A DNA stretch of 64,000 nucleotides from Ceraceosorus guamensis (GCF_003144195.1 NW_020290011.1:186001-250000); one strand, 5' to 3'; counted from the first letter of the stretch, positions 11,099 through 23,873 are shown. Notes: generated by a model from the letters alone, not told the origin. Made by a program: numbers and translations.

Positions 11099-13713
11099 TT
11101 ATGGAGCTTTGGCTTTGGACGGTGCCCAAGGTGGAAGTGCAGCGCCTTTGAAGCTTCCATAAGGGTCTGCAGGGAATTCTGGAGCCTTGTCATCTTCGTA
11201 GAGATGTCGATCCTCGATCGAATATCTGAACAAAATACCCAGTTGTTTCTCCGTAGGCAGACGTCCTGGCCGCTTAACACCACGCGGCAGTCGAAAATTG
11301 AGGTCGCCCTCCTTCTCTTGAAGCTGAGCGCCATATTCCCTTCTTTCGCGCTTGGGGTTCAATAGAAACTCTTCCGGAGCACCCTTGGAGATCTTGTTGA
11401 GCTCGGCGTGGAATTCCATCGCAAAGAGATTGAAGAATCTCTCGGAAGCCCCTGTCACAGTCACAGATAGAGATTGGTCGACATTGATGCGCCGGAAAAC
11501 GGAGTCGCTGCGCAGGTCCCCACTCACCGAATTCAAAGACGGTCTCGTAGCGAATGGCGCGTAGCTCGCGGAGCTGTGCCAGCTTGACGGGGTCTTTTCC
11601 ACCATCGCGCTCCAGCTCTGCAGCTCGTTTCAAATCCGGCTCGATATCTTTCATGATCTCTGCCATCACTTGGCGGCGCTTCGCCTCGGGCGTATCGGGC
11701 GTCGCGGTAGACGTTTGTTTGAGCTCAGTTTGCATGGCCTGGATGGTCTTCTGCTGAGCCGCCCCGTAGAAACTTGCGACATAGGTGGTAAAGTCAGTCA
11801 CAACGTCCAGACCGCGCGGGGCTTTCACGTCCCTTTGGTTGACGTGTGCAACGTCGAGCTGCTTGACCAGCCTGACAAGGTTGCAGGCCTGTTTCGAAAG
11901 CTGATGCTCGTAGCCGATGCGCAAGCCTGCCCACTTTGCAGCCAGATCGACCAGCCTCGCGAGCTCGTTGATGTAATCTGTCTTCTGGTCGGCAGCCAGT
12001 TTGGCGCTCTCGAGCTCAGCTTTGTACGCGCTCAAGGCCGCACCGTCGGCGTTCTTGTCAAACTCGAAATGGGCAAATCTAATGGTACCCTTCGCGTTGG
12101 TCACCGTGACAGTTTTGCCTTTCGCAAACCACTGTGACAGGCTATCAAATGGAGCTTGCATCCCGACGTTGGCATTCCAGCTCGCCGCCGTCTCGGCTAG
12201 GTATTGAATGATCAGTCCGATGTCTTGGAAGTGCTCCGAGACAGTGGCCGTCTTGTTTCGAGCTGGAGATGTATATGACACCTCCTTCTGCTGTTTCAAT
12301 GACTGTGCCTGGTTCAAAGCGGTGCGGTAGGCTGATTTTGCAGCTGCGTGTTGCAAATCCAGATCCCAAACCGGTTTGGTGCAATGTTGAGAGAAGTGTG
12401 CAAGCTCGTGAATTGTGAGACCGTAGATGAAGTTGGAGACGCAGCCTAGGACGTCAGGATTGACGACGGGCCCGCCAGCGTTGTTCTGCAAAGCTGCGCT
12501 AATGCGGTGAGCTAGCACGGGATTATGACCGTCATTGCTCTCCAAGGCCATACCCTGCACCAGCTGACCGACCGCCACGGTGTCGGGGACGATCGGGTAA
12601 GTGCTGGTCCTGACGGCATAGCCAGGGCGAGGCGCCCAGTACTCTGTGCCGTCCGGCTCCATGGAGACAAAGGCGATTTCTGTGCCGTACACTCCGCCCA
12701 CATCTTTGATCCCGTCGATGCTGGATACTTCTTTGCCTTCCAGGCCAAAGTTGCGTATCGCGTCCTGCATGGCAGGATTGAGTGCGCATTGAGCAGCTGC
12801 CAATGCCTCGAACGTGTCCGAGTCCCAATCCACCTGTGGTCGACGCGGATCTTTTCTGGTCGCGTCGGTGGGCTCGAGGAACACCATGCCGGTAGCCGCG
12901 CTGAATTTGACCATGGAGTCTTTGAGCGAAGCAGCTTGAGCAATAGCCTTGAGGCGGTCGAAATATTTGGAGGATGTGTCGGCGATGTGGTTGCGAATCT
13001 GCTCTTGCGTCAGGCTGTCAAATGCCTGGACATCTAATAGGGAAAATCACCAAGCTTGAGCGTCAAGTATCACGACCACGCCGCCATTGTAATTGGCACT
13101 CACTCTTCAGCCAGTCCTTGGGATACACACGGCTGACGGGCAGAGGTGGGGGCGTGGGGGCGTTGGAGAGGAAGGCGTCCAAGTCGACGACGCCGTAATC
13201 ACCCGAGTCGCGATTGAAATCACGCGGCGGCTTGTCATTGAGCTTTGTGGGAGCCCGCGGGCGCTTGTTCGTGGGTTGTGGCTGGCCGGGTTTCCATGTG
13301 ACAATGTTTGGCAACGCAGCCTGCCTCTGCTGCATGACAAGACCTGCAGCTGGCTTGGGTCTGGGAGGCGGGCTCAGGTTGGTTTGGACGCCGATCGCTG
13401 GTGCATCCGCCTTAGGAGGCGCTTTTGGCGTGGTGGCCTTGTTCCATTTGGCCTCACCTGCTGCTGCGTCCGATGTGGCCGAAGTCGGGTTGGGTTTGTT
13501 CTCAGCTGCTGGACCCGTGGCTGGCACTGTAGTAGCAGCCGCGGAAGTCGAATTCTGGCTTGCTTTGCCAATCGTGGGTGCGCCCGCCTTGGGAGACTCC
13601 GTTGGCCGCGCAGCCTTGTTCCATTGAGGGTCACTTGCTGTTGAACCTGTCGAGTTAGGTGGCTGAGCCGCCGGAGTCTTGGCTGCGACCGTAGTAGTGC
13701 TCTTGGTAGCCAT
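11099..13713 (-). CDS. Orphan protein with HExxH metal-binding motif
   Basis: Three exons (13104-13713, 11528-13033, 11099-11451) give 822 residues. The last intron is 76 nt (GTGAGT...GACAG) and is required to keep frame between YETVFEF and the SERFFNLF segment. Residues 1-about 190 are Ala/Pro/Thr-rich and contain two copies of a WNKA...PKA.AP.IG unit (about 30-50 and 90-110). Residues about 245-700 form a folded-looking domain with HELAHFSQH (His412, Glu413, His416), the core of a zinc metallopeptidase site. The third ligand is not obvious. There is no signal peptide or membrane segment. I do not recognise the family; a zincin-like peptidase or inactive relative is possible. The ATG was chosen because it begins the MATKS run; an upstream in-frame extension is not excluded. 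Confidence 0.72.
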
Positions 13714-14515
13714 CTTTGCGAGCTCTTGGCGTGAGAGGGATAAAGGGAGTACTCGAACGAGGCGAGGATGTAGGTTTGGAGAAAAAGGCGGGCTGTTCTC
13801 TCGCTGATACATTCCCGCTTTATAGGCCAGATGCGAGCTCTTTGTGGTATTCTCATCAAGTGCTGGCAAAATTGAGTCGCGTCCATTCGCGGCGCGCTTG
13901 CCGTGTTGCGCCCCGTGAGCAATCGGGGAGCTTGCTACGGCTGACAGACACTCACTCTGCCTTCTTCTCTCCTAGACTATCACATGGCGCCAGCCGGGTA
14001 GCCATGACAACAACGCGCCTTTCATTGCACGCAGTCGCGGCTCACGATGAGCGGGAATTGGGTGCATAATGGATAGGCGAAGGTGTTGCCTTGGCCATTA
14101 CTTTCATTGTGGCTTGCCCTTGCCGCTGGTTCCCGACACGCGCCTCTCGGGTGCAAAAGTCACCTCCATTCGCCGAGCTGTTCCTTGATTCCAGAAGCCG
14201 CGAATTTGATTGCGGACATGCATGGCAAGCGCATCTGCTGCTGCCTTTTCGACTGCTGCCGAAGACGCAATATTCCAGGGATGAGTCGGTGGTGAGAGGA
14301 GGACGCGAAGAGGGACAATGTGAATCAGAATTTGATTACGAAACGCGCTCGCTGCAAAGCGCTCCCGAGGTCTGTGCGTGTGGCTTGCTGCACCCGCACA
14401 GACCCTCATCATCAGCCCGCACGGGCGCGACTCATCCATGCAGCAGGCGAGCAGGGACGAAGTTGCGCGGTGTGCTTTGCATGCATCCGCTACGCACAAC
14501 GCGGGGAGGGAGCTT
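13714..14515. other. Intergenic, nothing recognised
   Basis: About 800 bp between the 5' side of the HExxH gene and the 3' end of the possible small gene. Only short open frames of low protein character are present. I see no repeat or regulatory cluster that stands out. Confidence 0.4.
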
Positions 14516-15026
14516 TCATTCGGCAGAGTTTGAGCTCCGCTTCGTCCTGCCTCCGCGCCCGCTTTGCCGACATTTCTCGGGATCGCATGGGAATGCCAAT
14601 TGCGCGTCGTCCAACCGTGGATCGTCGTTGGGGATCAACGCTGTCTGCAGTCGGTCAAGTACGAGTGGAAATTGACCCTCACCGTCGGCGTCGGCGTCGG
14701 CGTCGTCGGGAGCGATGCTCGAGGCCATGCGGACGAAGATGTAGGAATCTTGTGTCGGCGCATCAGGGGCAAGCGAAGAGACCTTGTTGCTAACGCACGC
14801 AGACGCTCAGGTCACGCAAGACCACTCACTGCATTTGCACAGGACTCGACCAGTCACCGTAGTGGGCTCCGAACTCGCTGCTGCTGGGGTCCGACACCAC
14901 AGTGTCTGAAAGTCGCTCGCAAGCAGCACCTCTCTTCACAGCTTCACTGCTGGACCGTGGCTCGGGAGCTCGCGCCTCAGCTCTGCTGTGACTTCTTCGT
15001 CGGAGCTGACTGACCTTGTCCGTCAT
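14516..15026 (-). CDS. Possible small two-exon gene, 156 residues, unknown
   Basis: Exons 14830-15026 and 14516-14789 join through a strong GTGAGT donor and a GCGTTAG acceptor, with an intron of only 40 nt. That is shorter than the other introns here (49-133 nt). The product has a basic, Ser/Arg-rich start (MTDKVSQLRRR), then an acidic stretch with an ADADAD run, and ends at GAA-TGA. Nothing resembles a known family. A competing open frame on the plus strand covers 14564-15013, so the call rests mainly on the splice junction joining two open frames and on the sensible ends. Confidence 0.38.
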
Positions 15027-16497
15027 CACACTGCGGTTGAAGCCGGACGAATTCGCAGAGCGGGGCAAGGCCGTCGACGACGATGCTATTCAAGCGCAAA
15101 GAGCAGAAGCCAGAAGAGCGCGCGCTCCCCTGCGAGCTTCGCTCTGCCTCTCTGCCTCTCTCTGACCTTCCAGGAGTCCGGAGGCGCTCGCGATCCGATC
15201 GCAGGCTAGCGCACGGTAGCATGCCTATGCGCCCCCCCACGGTCTGCAGTCGTGATGAGGCTTTCATCCACGGCTCAAAGTTGCGTGGAGAGTCGAAAGA
15301 AGCGGTCCCCACCATCTTGCGTGTCTGTGCTGCTCACTGCGAGTCAATCTATGGGCTCGGCTCTCTTCCTCAGGAGAATCTAGCTAGCCCTCACCTCCAC
15401 CTTACCAGTCACGAGTATGCAGCCCTTGAGAGCAGGATTTGCGCGGCTATATATAGTCAAGAGTTCATGGGCCCCTTGCGAGTGGCTAGGCGCGTCCCGG
15501 TTCGGCTTCTCTTCTCTTCGGAAAGGGCATGGATAGCAGACAGAAGAGGAGAGCAAGTCTGGAAGCCAGCTAGGGGGTCGACACGCTTGAACCTCAGTCG
15601 CGAGTGTGGAACGGCATTCAATCTTGAATATGGAGACCGATGAGACGCGAGAATCACGAATCGAATCACGTGAATGTGAAACGAATCATCAAGCCTGTGC
15701 CCGAAACAACAACACGACTCAAGACTCCAACAAGAGGAGGCATCACGTGTTGCGCAAAACATGAAGCATTCGCTAACGCTAGCGTGTGAAGGCGGCCGCC
15801 GCCATGCATGCAGTCCGAGGTATATATTAGGGTCTTGCCGAGCTGAGCTTCCGCATCGTCTAGCATCAGCTGCTGCTGGGCCCAGCTTTCAACTCAAAGC
15901 ATCATCTCAATTCCCGAATCGCAGCATAATGGGCTCAGTTCGAGGGGCACGCCGCTCGGCTGAAAAGCGTAGGTCTGCACAACGCGATCGACGCTACGAT
16001 GTATAGCGCTGCATACAGTCACGAGTCCATGAGTTGAGTGATTTAGTCGGTCAAGAGTGCAGCCACGCTGCATGCATGCAACTCTTGACTGTCAACAGTT
16101 GAGTCAGAGTCACGTACGTCGCGACTCGCGAGTGAGTAGGCAGCAGCGTGAATGCGACGGCGGGTGACCCGGTTGATCGGCTAGCTGATGAAGGCGCATG
16201 CGCATTTACCGCTGCAGCGCGCATGTCACCCATGCACCGCTCCTAGCTGGCCTGATCAATCTTCTGAAAGCCAATTCGCGATTCAAGGGCAGGTGCAGGT
16301 GCCTCAAAGTCGCGAGTGACAGCAATGACCAGCATGCGGGGTCAGGACTGCACGTTGCTTTGACAAAAGGTAGGCATGCCGCTTCCTCCTCTCTTCATCA
16401 ACACCACCCTCATCGACTCTTGTCCCAAAACGTGGCAATCCTCGAATCGAATCCTGATCCACCCCACAAGTAAGAGCCACACAGATCCTTTTCCATC
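15027..16497. other. Intergenic, AT-rich TATA-like islands only
   Basis: About 1.5 kb between divergent genes. It contains the palindromic CTATATATAG near 15451 and TATATATT near 15822, plus scattered GAATCACG/CGAGTC motifs at 15650-15690 and 16020-16135. I found no gene that survives inspection. It presumably carries the promoter of the MAPEG-like gene. Confidence 0.4.
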
Positions 16498-17252
16498 ATG
16501 GCGGACCTCTTTCAACCCGGAGCTACCAACTACAGCCTGCACGCCCTGCCTGCAGCTCTCTTCATCTCGGCGCTGCGTGAGTGGTGTGGTGCTGCAAGGT
16601 CATAAGCAATGGCGAGATGCGCAGCGGTTGACAAAAGATCAGATCATCATGACCATCTCCCCCATCCCCCAAATCACAATCTTGAATGCAGCCCACTGGT
16701 GGTCCATCTACCAAGTCGAGTCTCGTCGAGGCAAAAAGTCCGCCGACTCTTCCTTTCAAAAGGGTTGGGACAACACCAACCCACGAGCATGGGTCGCGCG
16801 TCTGAACGCCCAAGCAGCTTCCGGCAAGCAGCTGACTCCTCTAGAGGGAGCTGTGCTGCGCGCTCAATCTGCTCAGCAAAACGGCTTCGAGTGGTTCGGA
16901 GCTTGGGGTCTCGCCATTCTAGCTGGCAATGTCGCCAAGCTGCCAGCTCATGAGCTCAACTCCCTCACCCTCGCTTACCTCGCCCTAAGAGTCATCTACA
17001 ACTACCTCTACGTCACCACTTCGTCTCGCGGTGGAAGCTTCATCAGGACCGCCGTCTTCCAAGTGAGTTTCCAGAAAAAAAAAAGCAAAGGATCACTCAC
17101 GTCGATTGGTCCAAGGTCGGATGCTCGCTCGACTGCCCCCACATAGAAGGAGACGCGTTCCTGACAATTTTCCCCCCTCGCCTTTCCTGCTTCAGGGTAC
17201 CGTGATCATCATGGTGCGCCTCTTCTGGAAGTCTGGACAGGCTCTCAAGTGA
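16498..17252 (+). CDS. MAPEG-like integral membrane protein
   Basis: Exons 16498-16576, 16692-17062 and 17196-17252 give 168 residues, the size of fungal MAPEG-related proteins. The first junction creates ISALPHWWSIY, the N-terminal helix typical of this fungal group. A charged loop follows with WDNTNPRAWVARL, then hydrophobic helices around FEWFGAWGLAILAGNVA and LTLAYLALRVIYNYLYV, and a short C-terminal helix ending RLFWKSGQALK. MAPEG relatives conjugate or isomerise lipid or eicosanoid substrates with glutathione, but fungal members are mostly uncharacterised. It probably sits in ER or outer mitochondrial membrane (inference). Both donors are GTGAGT. It is convergent with MCM4. Confidence 0.8.
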
Positions 17253-17660
17253 TGCGGAACATCGTCCTGCACAGACATTCCTCACGCTAGTCAATCACTC
17301 GACACTCTTGTCGCATCCATTGCCATCAATTGCTCTTTGAACCTGTATCCTCGTGATTTGAAAGAGCGCACCAGAGCCAGGTCGTTCGTAGCGCCGACAG
17401 GAGCCGCAGCTTCACGAACCGTGCCCCGAGAGGTCTGGCACACAGTCAGCGCTCACTGCATTTCATTGGACACCTCAGATCAGTCGGAGGCGCGCACGGG
17501 CTCATGAAGACGTCGCATTTCGAGAAAGGAAGGGGGTCATACGACGAGACGGTGTGGGCAGCAGAAGCGAGCGAGATGCTGGCAGGAATACGTGAGATCA
17601 CATGGAACAGCGCAAAGAAAAGATGTAGGGTGACGACGAGTATAAGGCATTCGATCCGCA
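17253..17660. other. Convergent 3' region between MAPEG-like gene and MCM4
   Basis: About 400 bp with no gene. It should hold the 3' untranslated regions of both flanking genes. Confidence 0.5.
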
Positions 17661-20600
17661 TCAGCCCACTCGCTTGACCGTTCTTCTTTCGCCACTGCCG
17701 GCGATCTTGACGAGGCCCTAGAGATGTGCGCATATGAGAGCAGTGAGGGTTGTCAGCATGAATGCATGCAATTTTTAGCAACGCGCCCCGACTCACCTCG
17801 GTCTCGAGAGTCCTCATCAAATCGTACAGCTCGGTGGGGTCGACGGATCCATACGTGCTTTGTTCCGCCAGGGCTTTTGCCAGCTCCGAATACCTGATTG
17901 CGCGCGCGGATACGTTTGGGGCGGTCGAGCCATTCGCAGCGTTCGTTCCGCCTCCCATCGAGTCGATGAGGCTAATCACCTCTCGTCTCAGATCGCTTGC
18001 GAGCTTTCGGCCTGCAAGACCTCGACCAGTGTTGACGAGGTCCAAGTCGATGAGTCCAGTGGTGGGATCCGTAGCGCTGCTCTTGGTCGCCTCCGCGATC
18101 AATCTGGCCGCTTCGTCGACGTCTTGAACCTCCACCGTCTCGCTCCATCGCATGCGCGCATGGGCTTCAGACAATCGGATCATGCTCTCGAGCTGTCTCG
18201 TGGTAGCAGTGATGCGCCGCTCTGAGCTTCGCGGATCTTCGCCCGCTTTTCGCAGGGCCACGTAGCGTTCGGCAAGCGCTTCACCAGCTGCTGCCGAGAT
18301 CACTGGATGAACATTGGCACGCACGTGTCCAATGTACGACGTGAGCGTCTCAATGGGAAGCACGTCAGCTCCGGGGGCGGTGCTAGGTCTATCTTCGAGG
18401 TACAATCCCACCAAGTGTCGAGCCAGACGTCGGTCCGACGCTTCATCGACCTTGTCGAGCACGAGGTAGACCAGGTCGAAACGTGAGATCAGCGTTGGTG
18501 GAAGGTCGATGTTGCGCGTGATGGGCAATCGGACGTTGTATTTGGAGCCAACGGGGTTGGCGGCGGCCAACACAGATGTCCTGGCATTCAAAGTGGTGAT
18601 GATGCCCGCCTTTGCGATCGACACCGTTTGTTGTTCCTACGCCACCAGGGAAGCTTTGATTAGTCAAGCGCATCACACTCGAACTCGCGGCAATACTCAC
18701 CATCACTTCGTGCAAGACGCTGCGAGTTGCGTCGCTCATCTTGTCAAATTCGTCGATGCAGCAGACACCTCCGTCACTGAGCACCAGAGCACCGCTTTCG
18801 AGGACCAATTGCTTCGTGTCGGGATCCCTGGTGACGTAGGCCGTGAGACCGACGGCGCTGCTTCCTTTGCCGCTCGCGTACACGCCTCTAGGGGCGATCT
18901 TGTGCACGTACATCAGCAGCTGACTTTTACTCGTTCCTGGGTCACCAACCATGAGCACGTTGATGTCGCCTCGATACCTTGGGCCTCCACCCCCGCCGCC
19001 GGAAGAGATGGTCTTGTTGGTTCCTCCGAACAGCTGCAGCAGGATGCCCTTTTTGACGTCCTCCATTTCATAGATGCTTGGTGCAAGGCTTCTTGCCAGC
19101 AGCTCGTAGCAATCGGGACGGTTCGCAATCGCACGCATCTTTTGCTCAGTCTCGGAGTTGAGGGCTTCAGCGGTGTGCGTTTCACCGTCGTCGTCCGCGT
19201 CGTCATCTTCCTCGCCACCAACTCCGAGAGCCTGAGCACGACGGGCGTCACCCTTTTCTGCCACACCGCGGGTGCTGGCGTCCAATCCTAGTCGACGCGT
19301 GTCGCCCTGCTTTATGTGAATGACATCCACAAACGTCTTGTACAAGCTCTTTTGGGTGCGCGCACGAGGGTTGACGCGAACCGCCTGACTGCGAAAGATT
19401 CCAGTCACCTCGACTCGATCACCTGGCTTCGACACGTCTACCAGCTCATCGTAGGAGCAGAGAGTGACTGTGTGCGGAGTCTGACCATCCGGCACAGCGT
19501 CGGGAGTCTCTTGAAGACGAATGACTTGCCTGTCGGCAAACTCGCACCTGTTGTGGATGAGCGAGATGGTGCCCTGCTGGTTGCACATGTCTCGCGGGCA
19601 ACGGTCTGGCTCGGTGATGCGACCTCGATCGAGCTCGACGGGGATGGTGTGGTTGCAGGCCATGCACCTGAAGAAGGCCTGCTTCATGTCGGGGATGATG
19701 GGCGTGCAACGAATGACGAGACCTCGAATGGTGATGAGTTTGTCGATGTCGCTGGGGTTGAGCTGCCTCATGTTGATGGCGTCCAGGCCGAAGGCTCTGA
19801 CTTTGAAGAGCGACGACTCCAGCCGCTCCATGTCGGCCGATATTTGTTGTTGGCGTTCTGCCTCTTCGACGGCGCCGCCTCCATACCGAGGGGCGTTGGC
19901 AGCGTCCCTCTCTGCCAAGTCGATCATCTCATCCTTGAGCACTTGGTCCATGATGGGAACGACTTCATTCGGGTACTTGATGAGGTGATGAGCCAGCTGC
20001 TTCGATGGCCCAAAGGCAGCCAGATCCGTTACGCGCAGGTTGAGGTTGGTCTGATCGGTGATGCGCATACGTCGAAGGTAATTCTCGTACACCAACGTCT
20101 CTCCCTCGGACACTTTGCGACCTGGCGGGACACGAGCATGACTGTTTGCGCGCCCCTCGCCTTGCTCCTTGGCTTCAGCAGCCCATCTGTATTTGAGCTT
20201 GAATGCGCGCAGGAATTCTCTGAACATGGTCATCGTCGAGCCAATGCTGACAGTGGTGCCCCAAATGACCTTTTGGTCTGGGGCGGGCGCACCTGCGTTT
20301 GCGAGGCCGTTGCCGTCGGAGGGTACTGCTTGAGACAGACTAAAGTCGGAAAAGGACGAGGCAGCGCCATCCTCGGTGCCTACAGGGGTCTGGTGACGAG
20401 CAGCGTAGTTTCTCGCTTGGCGCATTGCAGCAGGCGATACTTGCAATGCACTCGAATGAATCTCACCGCGGCGGGGACGGGGTGTAGAGAGGCTGCTTCG
20501 TGGAGAGCTGCCGAACCCCCCCGGGCAATGTGGGTGAGCTATACTGCCGCTGAGAACGAGAGGTGCTCACAACTCACTCGTCGAAGAAGAGTCCACTTCG

Positions 20601-21024
20601 CTGGTGCGACTGTCGAGCAGTGCTGCCGGGGGTAGCGTTGCGATTCCCATCGTCATGGTTGCTCGTGTGGCCCGCAGCAGCTCGAGGTGTGCCAGCTATG
20701 GAGCTCGATGGGAAGCGCAGTGGAGAGGATTCGCCATAGCCGCCTGCGTCCAAGTACAATGAGAGGTTGAGCACGAGTCAGTGATGGCGGGGAGGACAGA
20801 AGAACATGCAGCGACTACTCACGAGCAGAGGAAGGGGCGACGCTGGAAGCACCGCGACCATTGCGCATGCTCTTTGGAGTGGCGCCCAGTCCGGGCGCAG
20901 GACTGGATGAAGGGAACTGGAGAGGGCTAGAGATGGCGCCTGCTCGACTACCAGGGGTGCGATGAGGCGTGCTGGTGCCGTCGGCCATCTCTGCGTCCGA
21001 TGGATTGGCGCCGGGCGTAGACAT
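17661..21024 (-). CDS. MCM4: MCM4, subunit of the MCM2-7 replicative helicase
   Basis: Five exons (20823-21024, 20578-20743, 18701-20507, 17797-18636, 17661-17717) join to 1023 residues. The first about 170 residues are a Ser/Pro-rich disordered tail with SSPLRFPSSS-type repeats, as in Mcm4 proteins that are targets of DDK and CDK. A zinc finger (CMAC...CPRDMC) lies near 403-430. The AAA+ core has Walker A GDPGTSKS near 645-652, Walker B CIDEFDKM near 705-712 and arginine finger SRFDLVY near 776. The C-terminal winged-helix end is on the last two exons. The protein works in the nucleus as part of the pre-replication complex and the CMG helicase. All four donors are GTGAGT. The intron after residue 122 is placed at 70 nt because the nearer AG would make it 28 nt. 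The gene is divergent from CBF5. Confidence 0.95.
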
Positions 21025-21831
21025 CCTCGCTCACTTCTTGGAGATGGCAGGCGTGCTAATGACAGGTGACAGAGGGTGGGACGCCAAAATAATCTCAGCA
21101 GCTGAGCGTGCGGTTGCTGCGGAATGTGGTTGCCTGGAATGAAGATCAGGAGTCAAGGTGGGGGAACGTGTTGGTGCGAACACGGCTACCTGCCTGCTCA
21201 ATGGCCACATTCGTGTTTCGTGATGCGCATTGCCCAACAGGCGCAACCTACACAGATAACATCGCGCGTACTTCTCGACTCGTCTGTGCGGCAGCCACAT
21301 CGCGAGCGCCGTACAAAGAGACACGCGCGTCTTCTGCCCCCTCGACGCGTCTCTAGACGCGTTCGCGTAAATTGATGCATGTCGCGTCAAGCAGGTTGCT
21401 CTCGCACGAGAGTCATTGGTCAGCCACGTGGCTTGTCGAAGATCTCATCCCAAAAAAGTCGCGCGTCCGAGGAAAGGAAAGGTTTACGCGAGGTATGGAT
21501 GTGTAGATGGGATTCGAGATGATGCAGGCATCGCATCGCAGCCTCCTGTGCTCGACGTTTTCTTGATCCACCCTTGCAATTCTGAGTTGATCGCTCATTT
21601 CAGATGTACAAGTCGTAATCATCCAAACATCTCATCCAAGCCGCAAGTAGCACTTCAAGTCGCTACCTGCCGCGCGCGTCCCTTCATGCTGTTGCAGCAT
21701 CCGGCTGACCCCCACCACGACTACCGCCGACTGCTTTGAACCGCATCTAGGCAGGAACAGCTCGCTTTTTGTGAACTTCCGGACGAGCACAATCGCCTCT
21801 CCCAACTTGCGCCTCCTGAACTATACACACG
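21025..21831. promoter_or_regulatory. Divergent promoter region shared by MCM4 and CBF5
   Basis: About 800 bp between two divergently transcribed housekeeping genes. It contains several ACGCG cores (for example near 21325-21365, with TCTAGACGCGTT), which resemble the MBF/MCB cell-cycle box used upstream of fungal replication genes. Binding is inferred. No gene is seen. Confidence 0.45.
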
Positions 21832-23632
21832 ATGAGCAGTGGCGTCGCAGCGGCTCAGCAGGCCGGCGACTTCGTCATCGCACCCGAGAGCACAGGCTCC
21901 AAACTGAGCACTGCAGACTGGCCCTTGCTACTCAAGAATTATGTGAGTCATGGCGCCCGTGCCCGCGCATGCGCGGAGCTGCGCTTCTCACTGACGCTCT
22001 CGTCCGTGTGCCTCCTCTCCTTGAACACGCTCGCAGGACAAGTTGCTCGTCAGATCATCCCACTTCACCCCCATTCCCCACGGATGCTCGCCATTGAAGC
22101 GCGATCTGAGCAGCTACATCAAATCAGGCGTCATCAACCTCGACAAGCCTTCCAATCCATCATCCCACGAAGTCGTAGCATGGATCCGTCGCATGCTCAG
22201 GGTGGAAAAGACGGGTCACAGCGGTACACTGGATCCAAAAGTTACGGGCTGTCTGATCGTGTGCATAGATCGAGCTACCAGGCTGGTCAAGTCGCAACAA
22301 TCCGCAGGTAAAGAGTATGTCGCTGTGCTCAGGCTGCACGACAAGCTGCAAGACGTCAAGAAGCTGCCCAGAGCCCTCGACACTCTTACCGGCGCCCTCT
22401 TTCAACGTCCGCCTCTCATCAGCGCTGTCAAGCGCCAGCTGCGTATCAGAACCATCTACGAGACGAAGCTGCTGGAATTCGATAATGACAGGCATCTCGC
22501 AGTCTTCTGGGTCTCTTGCGAAGCGGGAACTTACATCAGAACGCTCTGCGTACATCTTGGCTTGCTTCTTGGTGTCGGCGGTCACATGCAGGAATTGCGG
22601 CGTGTGAGGAGCGGTGCGCTGAGCGAAAACGACAACATTGTCACCATGCACGACTTGTTGGATGCTCAGTGGCTGTACGACAATCAGCGCGATGGTGAGT
22701 GGTGCGCGTGCATCAGAAGCTGGATCGCGTATTCACTATCCTAGTCTTTTGTCATTCGTCTTCACGCAGAGTCGTATTTGAGAAGAGTGATTCGGCCGTT
22801 GGAATCATTGTTGGTAGGATACAAGCGCATCGTGGTGAAAGACAGCGCAGTCAACGCAGTATGCTACGGTGCCAAGCTGATGATTCCCGGTTTGTTGCGG
22901 TACGAGTCGGCGATCGAAGTGGCGGAAGAGGTTGTGCTCATGACCACAAAAGGAGAAGCTATTGCCATTGCTATCGCTCAAATGTCCACAGCGGATCTCG
23001 CAACGGTGGATCACGGAATCGTAGCCAAAGTCAAGAGGTGCATCATGGAGCGCGACACATATCCGAGGAGATGGGGATTGGGTCCTAAGGCGCAGGAAAA
23101 GAAAAAGATGATCAAAGGGGGTCAATTGGACAAGTACGGAAAGGAAAATGAAAAGACTCCCGCGACGTGGAAGGCGGCATACGTGGACTACGCTGCCAAT
23201 GGTGGAGAGAATGTCGCGAACCCTGCTGCGTCTGGTGCGGCCGCTGCTGCTGCTGGGGCAGCTGCAGGTGCTGTCAGTGCTGCTGAGACACAACCAACGA
23301 ACATGTCCTCAACTGCTGGCAGCAAGCGCAAGAAGCAGGATGACGAGGCCGTTGGTGATGTGACGATGGAGAGCAGTGCAGGAGCGGATGCTGGAGAGAC
23401 GGAGGAGGAGCGCAAAAGGAGGAAGAAGGAAAAGAAGGAGAGGAAAGCGGCTGAGGCTGCTGCTGCTGCAGCCGCAGGTGGAGCAGAGGTGAGTATCGAC
23501 TAAGGGACCTTGACTTGGCGCAACATGCTGGCTCTAGCAGCAGAAAGACACTCGACCTTATACGTGCCCTCTTCGCCGCAGACTTCTAAATCGGAAAAGA
23601 AGAAGAGGAAGAAGGACAAGGATAACGAGTAG
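21832..23632 (+). CDS. CBF5: Dyskerin/Cbf5, H/ACA RNP pseudouridine synthase
   Basis: Four exons (21832-21942, 22037-22694, 22770-23488, 23582-23632) give 512 residues. The N-terminal dyskerin motif, the TruB catalytic loop [13 protein letters not shown] with Asp103, and ligand-binding loops such as [15 protein letters not shown] are clear. They are followed by the PUA domain (RRVIRPLE... through [10 protein letters not shown]). The tail from about residue 380 is low complexity, first poly-Ala and then Lys/Glu-rich, ending [11 protein letters not shown], as in yeast and animal homologues. Cbf5 isomerises uridines in rRNA and snRNA guided by H/ACA RNAs in the nucleolus. All three donors are GTGAGT. 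It is convergent with the amidotransferase gene, 241 bp apart. Confidence 0.96.
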
Positions 23633-23873
23633 TTGTGTTTCACGCTGTCCCTCCGGTCGTGTACTGGTAATCATCTCATTTCAGTAGCCCTCCGTCATCT
23701 CTCTTTTGGCTCCTCATCTCATCGCGATGCGTCTTTGAAAAGCGCGTGAAAGCATCGCACTGGAAGCACAGTGCAGACTCAGGCGGCGATGCGCGCTGCT
23801 GATGGAAAGTTACAGGCCAAAGAAGTGGTCCGGCTGCCACACATGTCACCCAGGGTCTGTGCGCAGGAGCGCC

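Noticed and set aside
11508-11527. Possible 20-nt intron in the HExxH gene (GTGAGT to the nearest CAG)
   Set aside because: It is too short to splice and puts the downstream sequence in the wrong frame. A 76-nt intron ending at 11452 restores the correct frame.
19316-20635. 439-residue plus-strand open frame
   Set aside because: It is antisense to the MCM4 coding exon, which has clear AAA+ motifs.
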